A DNA stretch of 64,000 nucleotides from Osmia lignaria lignaria (GCF_051020975.1 NC_135038.1:3532001-3596000), one strand, 5' to 3'. Counted from the stretch's first letter, positions 1 through 11,280 are shown. The notes: generated by a model from the letters alone, not told the origin. A program made the numbers and translations.

Positions 1-87
1 CTCGTCGCGTGTAACCCGACATTCGACACCTCGACTGGATATATGCAACGCCTGGGTCCCAATGTTTGTTGCATATATCCAGCTTTT
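1..87. repeat. Repeat fragment with 15-bp hairpin
   Basis: This is part of a dispersed repeat seen again at 13391-13475. At 35-82 the arms CTGGATATATGCAAC and GTTGCATATATCCAG can pair around a loop of about 18 nt. In the second copy (13425-13472) the left arm carries one change. Both copies follow a stretch reading gtgtaacccgaaattcgaca or close to it. The element class is unknown. In this copy the hairpin directly abuts a pogo-like MITE. Confidence 0.6.
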
Positions 88-727
88 ACTGTATAGACTC
101 GTTATAAGCTAAAAAGATCTGTACGATATTTGCAAAGAAACCATCCCCACCACTGGGGGGTATACCCCTCGAGACGACACGAAGCTCGCTCGCCGAGTAG
201 CGTAACATGATCTTGGATCAGATATCGGTGAGGCAACACTAATGCAACAACCTAACTTTGCTATTTTTCATTTTTTTTTTATAAAACTTTTTCCATGATA
301 ATTCTGACATTTTTCTAATTAAAATGATACCAAACACGATATAATTCGGACCATATTTACCGTGTATACTTGTTCGGTCCGATGCAAAACAATGTGCGAG
401 GATTTCGAAAGACAGTTCCGTGCGTTTGGTTGTAACTAGTTTACACGGTAAATATGGTGTGAATTATATCGTGTTTGGTATCATTTTAATTACAAAAATG
501 TCAGAAATATCATGGAAAAAGTTATATAGAAAAAAAATGATAAATAACAAATTTACGTTGTTGCATTAGTGTTGCCTCCCTGACATAGAACGGTTTGTTT
601 TCGCTCCGTCCTCTTTTTCACTCGCTGTCCTTTTCTACGTTCGAAGCAGTCGGCAAATATCAAACAATGGTGGAACTACACGTTATAAGCAAAAGTCCGG
701 TCCCGAGCGTTTTGCTTATAACGAGTC
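88..727. mobile_element. Pogo/mariner-like MITE, truncated copy
   Basis: The left end reads tgtatagactcgttataagc and the right end gcttataacgagtc, so the two ends are inverted repeats. The full copy is at 24287-25204, where TA flanks both ends. The copy here has lost the last bases of both TIRs (the right TIR breaks off at about 727) and its internal region is shorter. It carries the shared core box (tatcgtgtttggtatcattt) once on each strand. No transposase is visible. The assignment rests on the TIR and the TA target site seen in the intact copy. Confidence 0.65.
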
Positions 728-729
728 GT

Positions 730-1030
730 CTTCGACAGTATGCCCTTTTGTTTACGACACCCCCAAGTTAGGAGTCTTTCCCTTTAGAAGGGAAAACGCA
801 CTGACAAAAAACACATGGCCTGCCTCTACTTTTTGCCTACTTCGATTTTTTTGGAAAAGTTATCAGTAGAGACCGATTTTTATATTTGCTAAAGATCTTA
901 CATTTTAACACAAATAATATGACAGCAGATAGTAACAAATTATCTATGTAAAATACGTGAAATTTGCTATATCCCAGGAAATAATCACATTGATGAATTA
1001 AAGTAAGACATCGCGTATATGATATACAAT
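730..1030. other. No gene seen
   Basis: AT-rich sequence between two repeats. I see no long open frame, RNA gene or clear repeat in it. Confidence 0.5.
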
Positions 1031-1031
1031 A

Positions 1032-1891
1032 ATTTTTGACAAAAAAAAACCGACATGGAAATGCGCTAAAAAGTATAAAATAATTTCTATTTCATTTATA
1101 CCAGTATTCCACAGCTATTAATAAAATCTACTTAATCGTTAAATAGGATACTAAATACATTTCAACCTTTTCGGAGGAGGAGCAAAATTAAAAATATCCG
1201 AATATACGATTCTGCCAATAACGATTTGATTGCGGTATGACAAACTTGACAAATAATATGTCGTAAGAAACGGAACGTTATAGGTACGGTTGAAAACATT
1301 TATAACTGTAACGATTGTATTAGAAATTGACAGCACTTTTGATGTACACATAGTTAATTCGCATTGTTAACTTGAAATTATCAAATGGGTCATTCGGTAA
1401 CCGGCGTGTCATCGGTTGTCAATCCCTGAACTGGGATCTTCCGAGTAGAAGAAAAGTTATTAATTTTGCGCCTCCTCCGAAAAGGTTGAAATGTATTTAG
1501 TATCTTATTTAACGATTAAGTAGATTTTATTAATAGCTGTGGAATACTGGTATTGTTAGAGTCGCATCTATATGTGTCCATATATACTTTAGGTATTATT
1601 ATTATTTAACTTAATTGGTTGCAGAGTGCGCCGTAGTCGATCGTTCCTTTTTATTTCGTGGTACCCCTGGTTCTTTTAGTCTAGCCAGAGTCCATGCGTC
1701 ACACGATAGAACGTTTATTTCTTTCTTAATTATTATATCACATTATATTATGTATTCTTCTATATTACTAATGTTAATCTAGTGTAGTGTTTGTGTACAA
1801 TAATAAACTGTTAGGTATAAATGAAATAGAAATTATTTTATATTTTTTAGTACATTTCGAAGTCGGTTTTTTTTTGTTAAAAATTATTTTA
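1032..1891. mobile_element. Palindromic MITE interrupted by an LTR-like insert
   Basis: The two arms are long inverted repeats. The left arm holds caaccttttcggagg and the right arm cctccgaaaaggttg, and both carry the motif attaatagctgtggaatact in opposite directions. This is the commonest repeat family of the window, with relatives near 5.4-5.7, 11.0-11.3, 16.4-16.8, 33.3-33.7 plus 36.3, 49.8 and 59.5-59.9 kb. The copy is split at 1554-1813 by a 260-bp insert. The segment from about 1340 on is repeated in tandem at 1893-2200. The 66-codon frame inside it lies in the arm and is not a credible gene. Confidence 0.75.
1554..1813. mobile_element. Solo-LTR-like insertion, 260 bp
   Basis: The insert is flanked by the 5-bp direct repeat GGTAT (1549-1553 and 1814-1818). 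The neighbouring tandem copy of the host MITE (around 2097-2115) has the uninterrupted site ggaatactggtataaatg, which confirms both breakpoints. The insert begins TGTTAGAGTC and ends near a polyadenylation-like AATAAA (aataataaactgtta). Its 3' end is not CA, so it is a degenerate or atypical LTR, or another class that makes 5-bp duplications. Confidence 0.6.
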
Positions 1892-2360
1892 TGATGTACA
1901 TATAGTTAATTCGCACTGCTAACTTCAAATTATCAAAAGGGTCATTTGGTAACCGGCGTGTCATTGATTGCCAATCCCTGAACTGGGATCTTCCGAGTAG
2001 AAGAAAAATTTTTTATTTTGCGCCTCCTCCGAACAGGTTGAAATGTAAGTATTTAGTATCCTATTTAACGATTAAGTAGATTTTATTAATAGCTATGGAA
2101 TACTGGTATAAATGAAATAGAAATTATTTGACACTTTTTAGTGCATTTCGAAGTCGGATTTTTTTCTTGTTAAAAATTATTTTATTTCACACTTTTTAGT
2201 AGAACGAGCAGTATTCGTAGGATGCCGTAAGGTGGTTTACCGTTCTTATTGGATAATTACAACAACAATAGTTATTAACAATAATGAATTCCATAAATTT
2301 TTGCAAGTGGGATCATCGCAAAAATATCTCTTATTAGATATGAAAGGTGTTACGGGCAAT
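1892..2360. repeat. Tandem duplicate of MITE right half plus shared tail
   Basis: 1893-2200 repeats 1340-1891 without the LTR-like insert. The following tail (aacgagcagtattcgtagga, then ccgtaaggtggtttaccg) occurs again at 59930-60130 and in part at 16770-16830, and its later part at 30670-30800. It therefore belongs to a longer form of the same repeat. No coding potential is recognised. Confidence 0.6.
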
Positions 2361-2568
2361 GTGTTTAACCTGGGCATTTTGTAAAATGACCGGCCATTGT
2401 GTAGATTGTCCATTTTTTGGGACAATGTATATAATGGGCAGGTATTTCACAAATGGCTTGGACATTTTATATAATACCCACGGTTCGTTGGTATTAAACT
2501 TATTATTATTATTGTTATTAAAACCATACATAGATATGATAGGTTAGGATAGGCCACATAATTAAATT

Positions 2569-2588
2569 CGGCCGCCGTAAGGCGGCCG
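2569..2588. other. GC-rich hairpin with GTAA loop
   Basis: CGGCCGCC and GGCGGCCG form a perfect 8-bp stem closed by the tetraloop GTAA, a GNRA type if transcribed. It stands out in AT-rich surroundings. The related tail at 2230 and 59950 has a weaker version (gccgtaaggtggtttacc). Confidence 0.5.
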
Positions 2589-2878
2589 GCATCGCTTTCG
2601 TTATTATTTAAACAACACTATTGTCTCAGGAAAGTTTAAATACAATCCGATTTACGTCGTGTTTGGACTCATTTCAATCAGAAGGATCTCAATAATCCAA
2701 TGATATAATTTTCATAAAAATAAGTTGAAAATTACTGATAGTGAAATTCTCGTTATTGCATGTTTTCTTTTTCCAGTCGCGGCATTCCTTTGAAGCGCCG
2801 TGCTTCGACCGTCGCTGCTAGACGTAGTATGTCTATCTCGCTTCCTCCTATCGTATTTATTCCACAAAAATTAATGAA

Positions 2879-3288
2879 ATCCCAACAAAAACACCCTGTA
2901 AATAGGAGCCAAGTTCTTATGGCTGTAAAAACTTGTGAGATCAAACTAAATAAGGCCAAGTTCGTTAGCTTAGAAATAACGCTTGCAATACTGAAAAAAG
3001 CTTTTGTGAAAATTAGGTTAAAAGAACGCTATTTAATTTTTGAAGAGTTACATGGAGGGCTAAATTATTCAAACTTGGCCGTTATTTTTTAAACCAATGG
3101 CCATAAAAGGTGTTAGATAACGGCCAAGTTTGAATAATTTAGCCCTCCATGTAACTCTTCAAAAATTAAATAGCGTTCTTTTAACCTAATTTTCACAAAA
3201 GCTTTTTTCAGTATTGCAAGCGTTATTTCTAAGCGTTTTTACGGCCATAAGAACTTGGCTCCTATTTACAGGATGTTTTTGTTGGGAT
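2879..3288. mobile_element. Long hairpin (foldback) element
   Basis: The left arm (2879 to about 3088) and right arm (about 3116 to 3288) are near-perfect inverted copies around a loop of about 28 nt. The left arm holds an extra ~37 nt (around 2935-2972) that the right arm lacks. The outer ends are atcccaac and gttgggat. Open frames of 110 and 68 codons cross the left arm in opposite directions and look accidental. The target duplication is not clear. Confidence 0.75.
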
Positions 3289-3574
3289 AACCTAACCTAA
3301 CTTAATCTGGACATGTAAGTAACAGTATTTTATTTTTATTTTACTTATACTTGTAGGTATACCTAATTGAACATGTAAGTAACAGTATTCTATGTTTCTG
3401 TTACTTATACATGTAGGTTAGGTCAGGTTAGATCATATTAATATTCTGGCCGCCTTTGGGCAGCTAGCCACGCGGGTCGAATGTTATAATTTGATTTTTT
3501 AGCTCACCCGTTGTACGATTAGGAGCCGCACCACACGCTGTTGCTTACAAAAACGGTAGGCAAGAGAGCCGGCG

Positions 3575-4718
3575 CACAGTGGGACAAAACGGCTTTCGGC
3601 GATCAAAATTCGATTTTCGTGAATTCGAAAATTGAAAAACTAATTACATACATCGATAGAGAATAAACTGTAGCTTAACGTAGTGTAATCCGTTTTTTCA
3701 TATTTGCTTCCGTTTTGCCGTGGTTCGCACTCAAAGTCAGTAGAAATTCGTCAAAACGAAACGCTGATAATATTACCCATAACTTCAATGTACGATTCTA
3801 ATGAATTTTACTCAGAAAGATACAATTCAAATGAATGATAAAATTTACTAGGATAGTATAGATTCTATTCAGTGCATAAAATAAGTTAAAATGTTAACAA
3901 CTTTTTAAATAATAGGATCTGTTTGAAACGAAGTACATTTAACTAAAATCTCAACTTTGAGCTTGATTTTTAAAAAATGCCACAACTTGCCACATGTTTA
4001 ATTATTACTACTGGAAAGACCTTCCTCTATCAGAATCTGAAAACATCGGTTGCACTTTTTTGCAATTTTTCAAGAAAATGGCGATTGAACATTTGTGCAG
4101 GGTGTGAATACTACTGTAGTAAAGAGTGAACCTTCCTCTATCAGAATCAGAAAAAAACGGCTGCCCCAACCTGCCACTGCTCAAAAAAATGGCGATTGAA
4201 ATAAATTACACCCACCTTGGCCGCGGCGCGCGAAGATGGAAAAACAGTACCAGATGCGATTATTAACCAGTTAACTGCATTCCACGTGTATATTCGTCAT
4301 CCGAAAACTTTATTTCGTCCTCTCAATATGCCATAATAAATTTTCATAATTGTCGAAACTGTTTTCACGAATGATTTGGTATCGATCATAATAAATATAA
4401 ATAAATATAAATAAATATATTATAATAACACATGTCTTGTCATTTTTTAATTATTAAATCCGTTGCTCTTATAGTTATTAATAGTTTTGAGGCAATTTTT
4501 TGTTAAATGACATAAAATATGTCTAACAAGTGAAGGATATTGAACGCGCTACAGTTTATACGTGAATATCTTGACACCCTGTAGATCAATATGATTTATA
4601 TTAACACAACTTAAGTATCATAATGTAGGCAAAAACTTCCCAAAATTTCATTAAAATATTTTCAATAGAACCGAAGTTACAGAATGTTGATCGCCAAAAG
4701 CAGTTTTGTCCCACTATG
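3575..4718. mobile_element. Transib-like non-autonomous element, copy 1
   Basis: The ends are CACAGTGGGACAAAAC and the reverse complement of CATAGTGGGACAAAAC, with the 5-bp direct repeat CGGCG on both sides (3570-3574, 4719-4723). Transib elements are known for TIRs starting CACWRTG and for GC-rich 5-bp target duplications. The first seven bases here equal the V(D)J recombination heptamer CACAGTG. Two more copies are at 11323-12737 and 61710-62736. No transposase frame is present, so the element would depend on a source elsewhere. Confidence 0.7.
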
Positions 4719-4739
4719 CGGCGCACACATGGCCACGGG

Positions 4740-4930
4740 TGCATACATATAGGCAAAATTCGCTGTATTAGTAATAATATTCTTTCCCGAATATCTCGCA
4801 AACTAATCGAGTCCGACATATAGCTTAAAAAGTTGCTTAAAATGACAAATTTTAGAACATATTTAAAAATCATCAAAATCAGAGGGGGAGTAGCTCATCT
4901 ACAAGTTCACCCGATCTTTTTTTGTTAATA
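4740..4930 (-). repeat. Fragment of the 8-bp-TSD repeat family
   Basis: This is related, in reverse orientation, to 14530-14730 and more distantly to 41505-42672, 38640-38800 and 30950-31080. Common words include gaatatctcgcaaactaat and atcatcaaaatc. It is a fragment without recognisable ends. Confidence 0.5.
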
Positions 4931-4989
4931 ACTTTTGAATAAACAATAATCGGCGACTTAAACCTATTGAATGTTACTCAGGATAGTGT

Positions 4990-5710
4990 CCTTGATAAGA
5001 TATATCAAGGTCAAGAAAATCGGGTGTGGGAGCTTTTCGGAAGTTCAGCCAAATATGTAGTATACTGAATACATTTAACTCTTTCGTTACGGCGGATCGG
5101 CTCGTAGAAGCACTGCCTCGTTACGGGGCAATCCCAACGAACACACACTTTTTGACTGCCGAGAGAACGTATCTTTTAACGTTCAGTGATGTGAAGTAAA
5201 TTATTAACGCTTTATTTATATTGCTGTTCATATTGCCAATCTGAAATCTTGTAGCGTAAAACACATGCAAAACGCTTGCGCTTGGTAATCATAGAAATAA
5301 CAAATATACTCTGTGAATGTGAAAATTCACGGATGACTATAGTCACCGTCCGTATATGGCGAGCGTCAGGCGTTGGGTGACTACAGTCACTATCCGTAGC
5401 GAAAGGGTTAAACCTTTTCGGAGGCGGCGCAAAATTAAAAACTTTTTCAACATACCTGTCAACATACCCATTGCGGATTAACTACATGTACATCAGAAGT
5501 ACTGCCAATTTCTGATATAACCGTTACAATTATGTAAATGTTTTCAGCCGTATCTATAACGTTTCATATTTTTTCTTACGACTTATTAACTACCAAGTTC
5601 GCCATACTGCAATCAAATCGTTATTGGCAGCATCGTTTATTCGGGTATTTGTAATTTTGTGCCGCCTCCGAAAAGGTTGAAACGTATTTAGTATACTATT
5701 TAAGTATAAA
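4990..5710. mobile_element. Palindromic MITE split by a piggyBac-like MITE
   Basis: The right arm (5412-5700) has ccttttcggaggcggcgcaa followed by the inverted cctccgaaaaggttg, as in the copy at 59530. The left arm ends at 5074. The interruption is the TTAA-flanked element at 5079-5407. Confidence 0.6.
5079..5407. mobile_element. piggyBac-like MITE
   Basis: The element is 329 bp with TIRs ctctttcgttacgg and ccgtagcgaaaggg, flanked by TTAA at 5075-5078 and 5408-5411. TTAA duplication and a CCCTTT-type TIR are the marks of piggyBac elements. Inside are two copies of a short dyad (tgactatagtca and tgactacagtca). There is no transposase. Confidence 0.75.
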
Positions 5711-5719
5711 TCAGTGGTA

Positions 5720-8190
5720 GGTTTTTATTGCACTATTTTGCGATCATTTTTTAGTTAAACACTAAAACTATGCCAAACTAGGAACGTTTCCTCGCCCACT
5801 GTGTTTCATTCGACGCAAAAATTTTCTTTTCCTAAAGCTCTTTTCAGTTGGAACTTTAATGCAGCTTATCATTTTTTCTTTGCAAACGAAGTGTTTCACG
5901 ACAAAACATCGCCGGTAAAAACATAACAGACAAAACATCACCAGAACATCGCCATCGAAGTAATCAAACGTATTACACAATTGCCCTTTAATCACAATAT
6001 AGTAGTAAAGGTGGCACTAGAGTTTCGTAACATTGTGAAAAAGCTAAACCTTCAGGTCCAAGTTATGCGCGATGCCTCGCAAAAACTCGTCTATTTGGCG
6101 GTTGTAATAACCGAACTTAACCTAACCTAACAATTTTATCGGAATTATTTTGATGTCGCGACTAAGTTTGTTTTTCGCCAGCGATGTTCTGGCGACGATA
6201 TTTTGTTCGCGATGTTTTTACTGGTAATACTTTGTTGTGGAACCTTTTGCAAATATTTTACTTGAAGATTTGATGGTTGACCACTTTGGATAATCTGAAT
6301 AGGGTCTGCTGTTTATCTTTACATAATTGTTCGAGTGTAAATTCCTGACCAGAAATTGCTGAAAATTCGTAAAAGACTTTGTGCTAGAGAGAATAGCTGG
6401 ATTATCAAATAGAAAATTATTCAGGATAAAGAAAGCTATTAATTTGACGAAGCAACACTGAGAATTCGTCTATGTTCGGAATAATACGGGACCACAGTCA
6501 GCCATGTCCTATGAATACTAACTTACTGCCAATATGTGGCAGTTACTTAGGTGCGTAAATTGTGCTGTTATCAAAACTCAATTTATGCCTGCTGGACCAT
6601 CCATTAAACTAAGTTTCAGCAAATGAAGTTTATCTAGAAATTACATATCCACTTAATTTCCAATTTTCCTCGACGTGCCTTTGAAGTTTCGTTCGAGCAT
6701 GTTCCGGTTAATTAACACGTAATGTTATTAATTACGATGGTAAGTGAGTAAATTCTCTTCGAACTGGATATTTTGCCTGCCACTGATTTTATCGAAAGTC
6801 TCGGACGACAATCTTCACGATATTCACTTTTTTTTTCTTATATGTACATGTATACTTAGAAACTTGATGACAAACTCTTGCGGAAGTTCGTGTATCATTC
6901 AGAGACATGTTACCAATTAAACTTGGTTTTATTTCTAATCTGGCGATCATGGTTAATTTAGCCTCACATGTCCTAAAGTAGTTCAGCTTTTTTATCTCAT
7001 TATGCTAAAAATGTAAGTGGTAATGTAAATATGTTCAGTCTTTTTTATAAACTAAAAACACCGTCAATGTGACGACTAATTTTAAAAGAGACTCAAACTT
7101 ACTAATCGGTGTTTCTTTTTGTTCCACAGAATTATATTAGAACGATCAAGAATCAGAAAAGTAATTATGTTAGAATTAGTAGGTAGCCAGACTCGGATCG
7201 TTTACCAAATGAGACTTCCTTCTCGTAAGTCACGCTTGTGAGGATATTTTACCCTCTAATATCTCGTTAACTTATTTTCAAGCTGAATACCATTTAACAC
7301 TTTGCAAACCTCAGTTATTAAGTTATCAGTTAACCTTCGGTCGGCGGACCATGGAGAGAGTCCTAATTTTATTTTCTAAAGACACTATTCCTTTTAAAAG
7401 CTAGTTCTATTATATGAAACTCTTTCGTTCAGAAAATTATACATTTACCTTTAAGTTTGCGTTCATATTACCTACAATAATTTGATTTCTTAATTAAAAT
7501 ACCTAAGAAGGAATCTACTTAATTAACCCATTTGCGTCACAGTTCTGAATACGCACTAGCGTAGATATTAATTTTAATAAAAGAATAAAAGGATTATATT
7601 TAATAAATATAATCCTAACGTTCTTTTGTTTTCTATGCGTATTATTCCGATTATGGATGTAAATGGGTGAAAGGACGCAAGGTATTAAAATTGATTCAAT
7701 ACCGACTGTTCTTGTTTTTTCCTTCTTTCTGAAGTATTCGTGCTTGAAATTCTTTAGACGTATCCTTATGAGGTCTCATTGTCAGAGTCTAAATTCCTTC
7801 TGCTCACTCGCAGAGTTGGCGAACGGAATTGATCCGACCTCGAGTTTCCAGTTACGTGGACACAGAAAATCAATAAAGCTTTATTTCGGGATAAGGGAAT
7901 CCTCTATTAATGAATCACAACTTCAATATATCATATTTCGACGCTGGGGATGAATTATTCAATAATGATCACTTGATACTAAACATATGCTTCATTAAGC
8001 TTGAATGACTTTTATATTGAACTAATGCTTCAATAACAAGGGGAGTGCCAAGGTGTGGAAATTGCTTTTGCAACACCATGTGGAGGTTGTAGTGCGTAGC
8101 CAGTGTTAAAAAAGCCTTGTGGGTTTATTCAAAATGGACTTTCATTTTCGAGATATCGTGATTTAAAGTTTCGTACGTCCAAATATTTCA
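5720..8190. other. Unassigned stretch, no gene recognised
   Basis: AT-rich, mostly single-copy-looking sequence. The frames of 75 codons (5768-5995, minus) and 96 codons (7663-7953, plus) show no domain, signal peptide or repeat support, so I do not call them genes. A degenerate sequence with cctaacctaac lies near 6120. Confidence 0.5.
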
Positions 8191-9300
8191 TTTATGAAAA
8201 CCCAATTAATCGTAAGACAGAGGATCGATGGATGAATTGATAAGGTACCGTAACCGTATATGTTACACAAATATGTATATACATTCGGCTCAATAGGGGC
8301 ATGCCCCTTAAGCGACGACGATTCCCACTCGCCCAGGATGCGTGTACATCGACCCCCACGTGCGATCGATCCCTACCTAGGATCGTTTGAAGGAGGTCGA
8401 TAGGAGATCGATGATCTAGCACTCTACGTTCGATAGCGCTAGCGTTAAGACGCGAAATATGAGGGTCCGTTGGGCGAGAAACGATACGCGAAGACGAGTC
8501 AAACCGACTTAGTACAATCGTCAAACTGCCGATCTACTTTCTTCGCGTATGCGCCTCAAACCGAGGAGTCGCGTGCACAAGCTGAGCCGCGGCACTGCTT
8601 CAATGTGATACCCGTTCGCGAATAACCAAGGTTTCGTCGTAGTAGTCAATTTAAAGAATTAATTACATCCAAATTCTCAGTTACATTTATTTATAGTCAC
8701 GTCAACACCAGTGAAGTAGTTATTCCGTGAAGCAGTGCCGCGACTCAGTTTGTGACCCCTGGGTTTGTGACGCATATGATTCGTGCTTTGCGTTTTGTAA
8801 TTTCAAAATAGTTTCTTTTCAAATATTCTAGTAACAATCCATTATTAAGGTAACGGTTATTATCCATTAGTGACGGAGATAACGTCACGATCACAATACA
8901 GTGCTTTGCCGAACCCAGGAGGGTTCGACCAGGAGGGAATGACTAGGAAGTCATTCTAAGGGATAGTGCTCAGTTAATCCGTAACATTTCTCGCCTAACG
9001 AAACAAGTCATCTAGTTGATTCTTTCAATTCCTGTTTTAAAATCTAGTTCAGGATTTGGGTGTGTGGGAGACGAACACGCCCCACACGAATTACTGATTC
9101 CGGAAACTTCTAAGAGACCACTAACGTGCCTCTGGACGTTTCCTGGACCTCACCGCTCAGACGAGCACCAGACGGTGCTTAGTGTGTATCAACGATATGG
9201 GACTCTATCCCGCAAGGGCAAGACCTCCTATCGTTTTGACAACGACTCTAGCAGACACGATAAATAACATCTAATAGGAGCTGGAAGGATCAAAAAGAAC
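8190..9300. other. Higher-GC stretch with separated inverted repeat
   Basis: GC content rises here. An imperfect ~25-bp inverted repeat (core cggcactgcttca / tgaagcagtgccg) lies at 8580-8606 and 8727-8755. A short dyad ggggcatgcccc lies near 8297. The 110-codon minus frame (8192-8524) and 83-codon plus frame (9016-9267) have no recognisable domain. The stretch may be the untranslated or terminal part of an old retroelement, but I cannot show that. Confidence 0.35.
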
Positions 9301-9303
9301 AAC

Positions 9304-9580
9304 GAGCCAGGAGTGGCGTACCGCGTTTTGTAAATCTAAAATCATCGCGTTTGCAAGAAGTAGATAGCGAGCCAGGAGTGGCGTACCGCGTTTTGTAAAT
9401 CTAAAATCATCGCGTTTGCAAGAAGTAGATAGCGAGCCAGGAGTGGCGTACCGCGTTTTGTAAAGCTAAAAATCATCGCGTTTATAAGAAGTAGATAGCG
9501 AGCCAGGAGTGGCGTACCGCGTTTTGTAAATTAAAAGATTATCGCGTTTATAATAAGTAAATCCATGAGCCAGCATATCG
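9304..9580 (+). repeat. 65-bp minisatellite, about four copies
   Basis: Units begin gagccaggagtggcgtaccg at 9304, 9369, 9434 and 9500, and a partial unit (gagccagcatatcgcg) begins at 9566. The first two units are nearly identical and the last two diverge near their ends. Confidence 0.9.
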
Positions 9581-9739
9581 CGTTTATAACATCTTACGTA
9601 CTACCCGAGTTGTATCATTAATAATCAGAATATACAAGTAGATTTTACCAGCCAACCATCTCCGTTTCTTGTCAGACAACCTCCAAATTCTCCGTAACCC
9701 AGTAACCAACCCGCGAAGTAGAATAAGCAAAAAGAAAAC

Positions 9740-10240
9740 GTTGCAGTACTTGATTGCAAGGTGGTAGGTCCCGTGTTCGAATCCCCGACAAAAGGTGGTT
9801 CTTTTCGTTTAAAAAAGATTTTTATAATGCAAATAATTTTTGTTTTATCTCACATTAATTTTAAAACGAAGAAAAAATATTTGTACGCATCAAGAAATGT
9901 TTATAATATATTCTATTTGTTGCATATTGAGCTTAAAATATCGACGCCTGCAAGTGTCGGACTGATTTGGAAAAGCAATTAGAATAACGGTCATGTCTAA
10001 CGGTATGGGTGGTCATGTACTACCAAATAAATAGAAAAACAGTAAAAATACATAAACTTAAGACGCAACAAATAGAATATATTATAAATATTTTTTGATG
10101 CGTTCAAATATTTTTTCTTCGTTTTAAAATTAATGTAAGATAAAACAAAAAAAAAATACATTATAAAAATCTTTATCAAACGAAAAAAAAATAATAATAA
10201 TGAAAAAAACTACCTATATACCGGGATTCAAAACCGGGAC
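9740..10240. repeat. Inverted pair of tRNA-headed SINE-like units
   Basis: The left unit runs on the plus strand with the pol III B-box-like gtgttcgaatcccc at 9771-9784, followed by an A/T-rich body. The right unit (10060-10240) is the reverse complement of that body and ends in a similar B-box-like sequence on the minus strand (ccggttttgaatcccgg at 10220-10236). The bodies pair over roughly 140 bp. No convincing A box was found, so the tRNA origin is only suggested. Confidence 0.5.
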
Positions 10241-10309
10241 CTCCCTGTAAGATCAGATTAAGGGGGTAGACACGGGTAATGCAGCGAGGTGACATTACCA
10301 GCAAAAATA

Positions 10310-10635
10310 GGCCTATTAAGGGCTTTACGGGAATCGGTTATTCGTCCGGGTGAAGGCTCATTCAAAAGAGGAAGGTCTAATGCAGGGGGCTCAACTGATG
10401 GTTTAACGAGATTGTGTTGATATCTAATAATATGAGTGTCCAAAGTAGAGGAAAATTCGAAGAAATACGCCCGCTGAATCTAAGTACATTTTAGGTCACT
10501 ATAAGAGTTTTGTGACTGAAACGATTTCTTGAGCCCCCTGCATTGAATCTTCCTCTTTCGAATGAGCCCTCATTCAGCTCAAAATCTTCTCATATAAGGA
10601 CGAATAACCGATTCCAGTGAAAGCATTCCCAAAGA
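10310..10635. repeat. Inverted repeat, ~90-bp arms
   Basis: The left arm (about 10315-10395) and right arm (about 10525-10630) are inverted copies. The left has tgcagggggctcaa and the right ttgagccccctgca, and gaatcggttattcgtcc pairs with ggacgaataaccgattc. This is a foldback element of unknown class. Confidence 0.7.
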
Positions 10636-10939
10636 CGAATTCCGCCATTATCTGGATAAGACAGAGCAAGTCACGTGACAAATTTAGTTCAGCTAATAGT
10701 TATAAGGTGGCATCTAAGTAGAAAGACTACCGATTTGGAATCATAGCCAGAATCAAGCGTTAACTTGATTACGTCACTCGACTGTGCTGCGAAGGCAAGG
10801 GAAAAAGGCAACAACACCCGAACACTGAGTGAGACACACTACAGTCATGCTGTCCTTCTCTCATTCTGAATGTTGAGATTGCCCCTTTTCGCTGTTTTGA
10901 CTGCCGCCCGCCTGGATTTTTCACAGCGCCCCATAACAA

Positions 10940-11280
10940 ACCTCGCCCCATTCAAACTATATCGTGTTTGGTATCATTTTTTAACCGACTTCGAAAAGGA
11001 GGAGGTTACTCAATTCGATCAGTATGTATTTTTTTTTTTTTTTTTTTTCTCAAGAATCTCAAGATTGCCATACCGCAATCAAATCGTTATTGGCAGAAGT
11101 GTATATTCGGGTATTTTTAATTTTGCGCCGCCTCCGAAAAGGTTGAAATTTATTTAGTATCCTATTTAACGATTAAGTAGATTTAATACTGGTATAAATG
11201 AAATAGAAATTATTTTACACTTTTTAATGCATTTCGAAGTCGGATTTTTTTTTTGTTAAAAATTATTTTATATATATTAG
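10940..11280. repeat. Junction of two repeat families
   Basis: A core-box fragment (tatcgtgtttggtatcattt) is followed by the accgacttcgaaaaggagga motif, a poly-T run (about 11030-11048) and the right half of the palindromic MITE family (gccgcctccgaaaaggttg to about 11275). The 95-codon frame over it includes poly-Phe from the T run and is not a gene. Confidence 0.6.

Noticed and set aside
2760..3092. 110-codon plus-strand frame
   Set aside because: It covers one arm of a foldback element. The other arm has the reverse complement and frames appear on both strands, with no domain.
3286..3300. Telomeric (TTAGG)n
   Set aside because: Words such as cctaacctaac occur near 3290, 3415 and 6120, but at most two repeats in a row, so not a telomere or interstitial array.
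8192..8524. 110-codon minus-strand frame in higher-GC DNA
   Set aside because: No recognisable domain, no splice or start context. The higher GC makes chance frames longer.
9304..9566. CRISPR-like array
   Set aside because: The 65-bp units are contiguous with no unique spacers, which makes them an ordinary minisatellite in eukaryotic DNA.
9761..9790. tRNA gene
   Set aside because: Only a B-box-like word and no cloverleaf or acceptor stem could be drawn.
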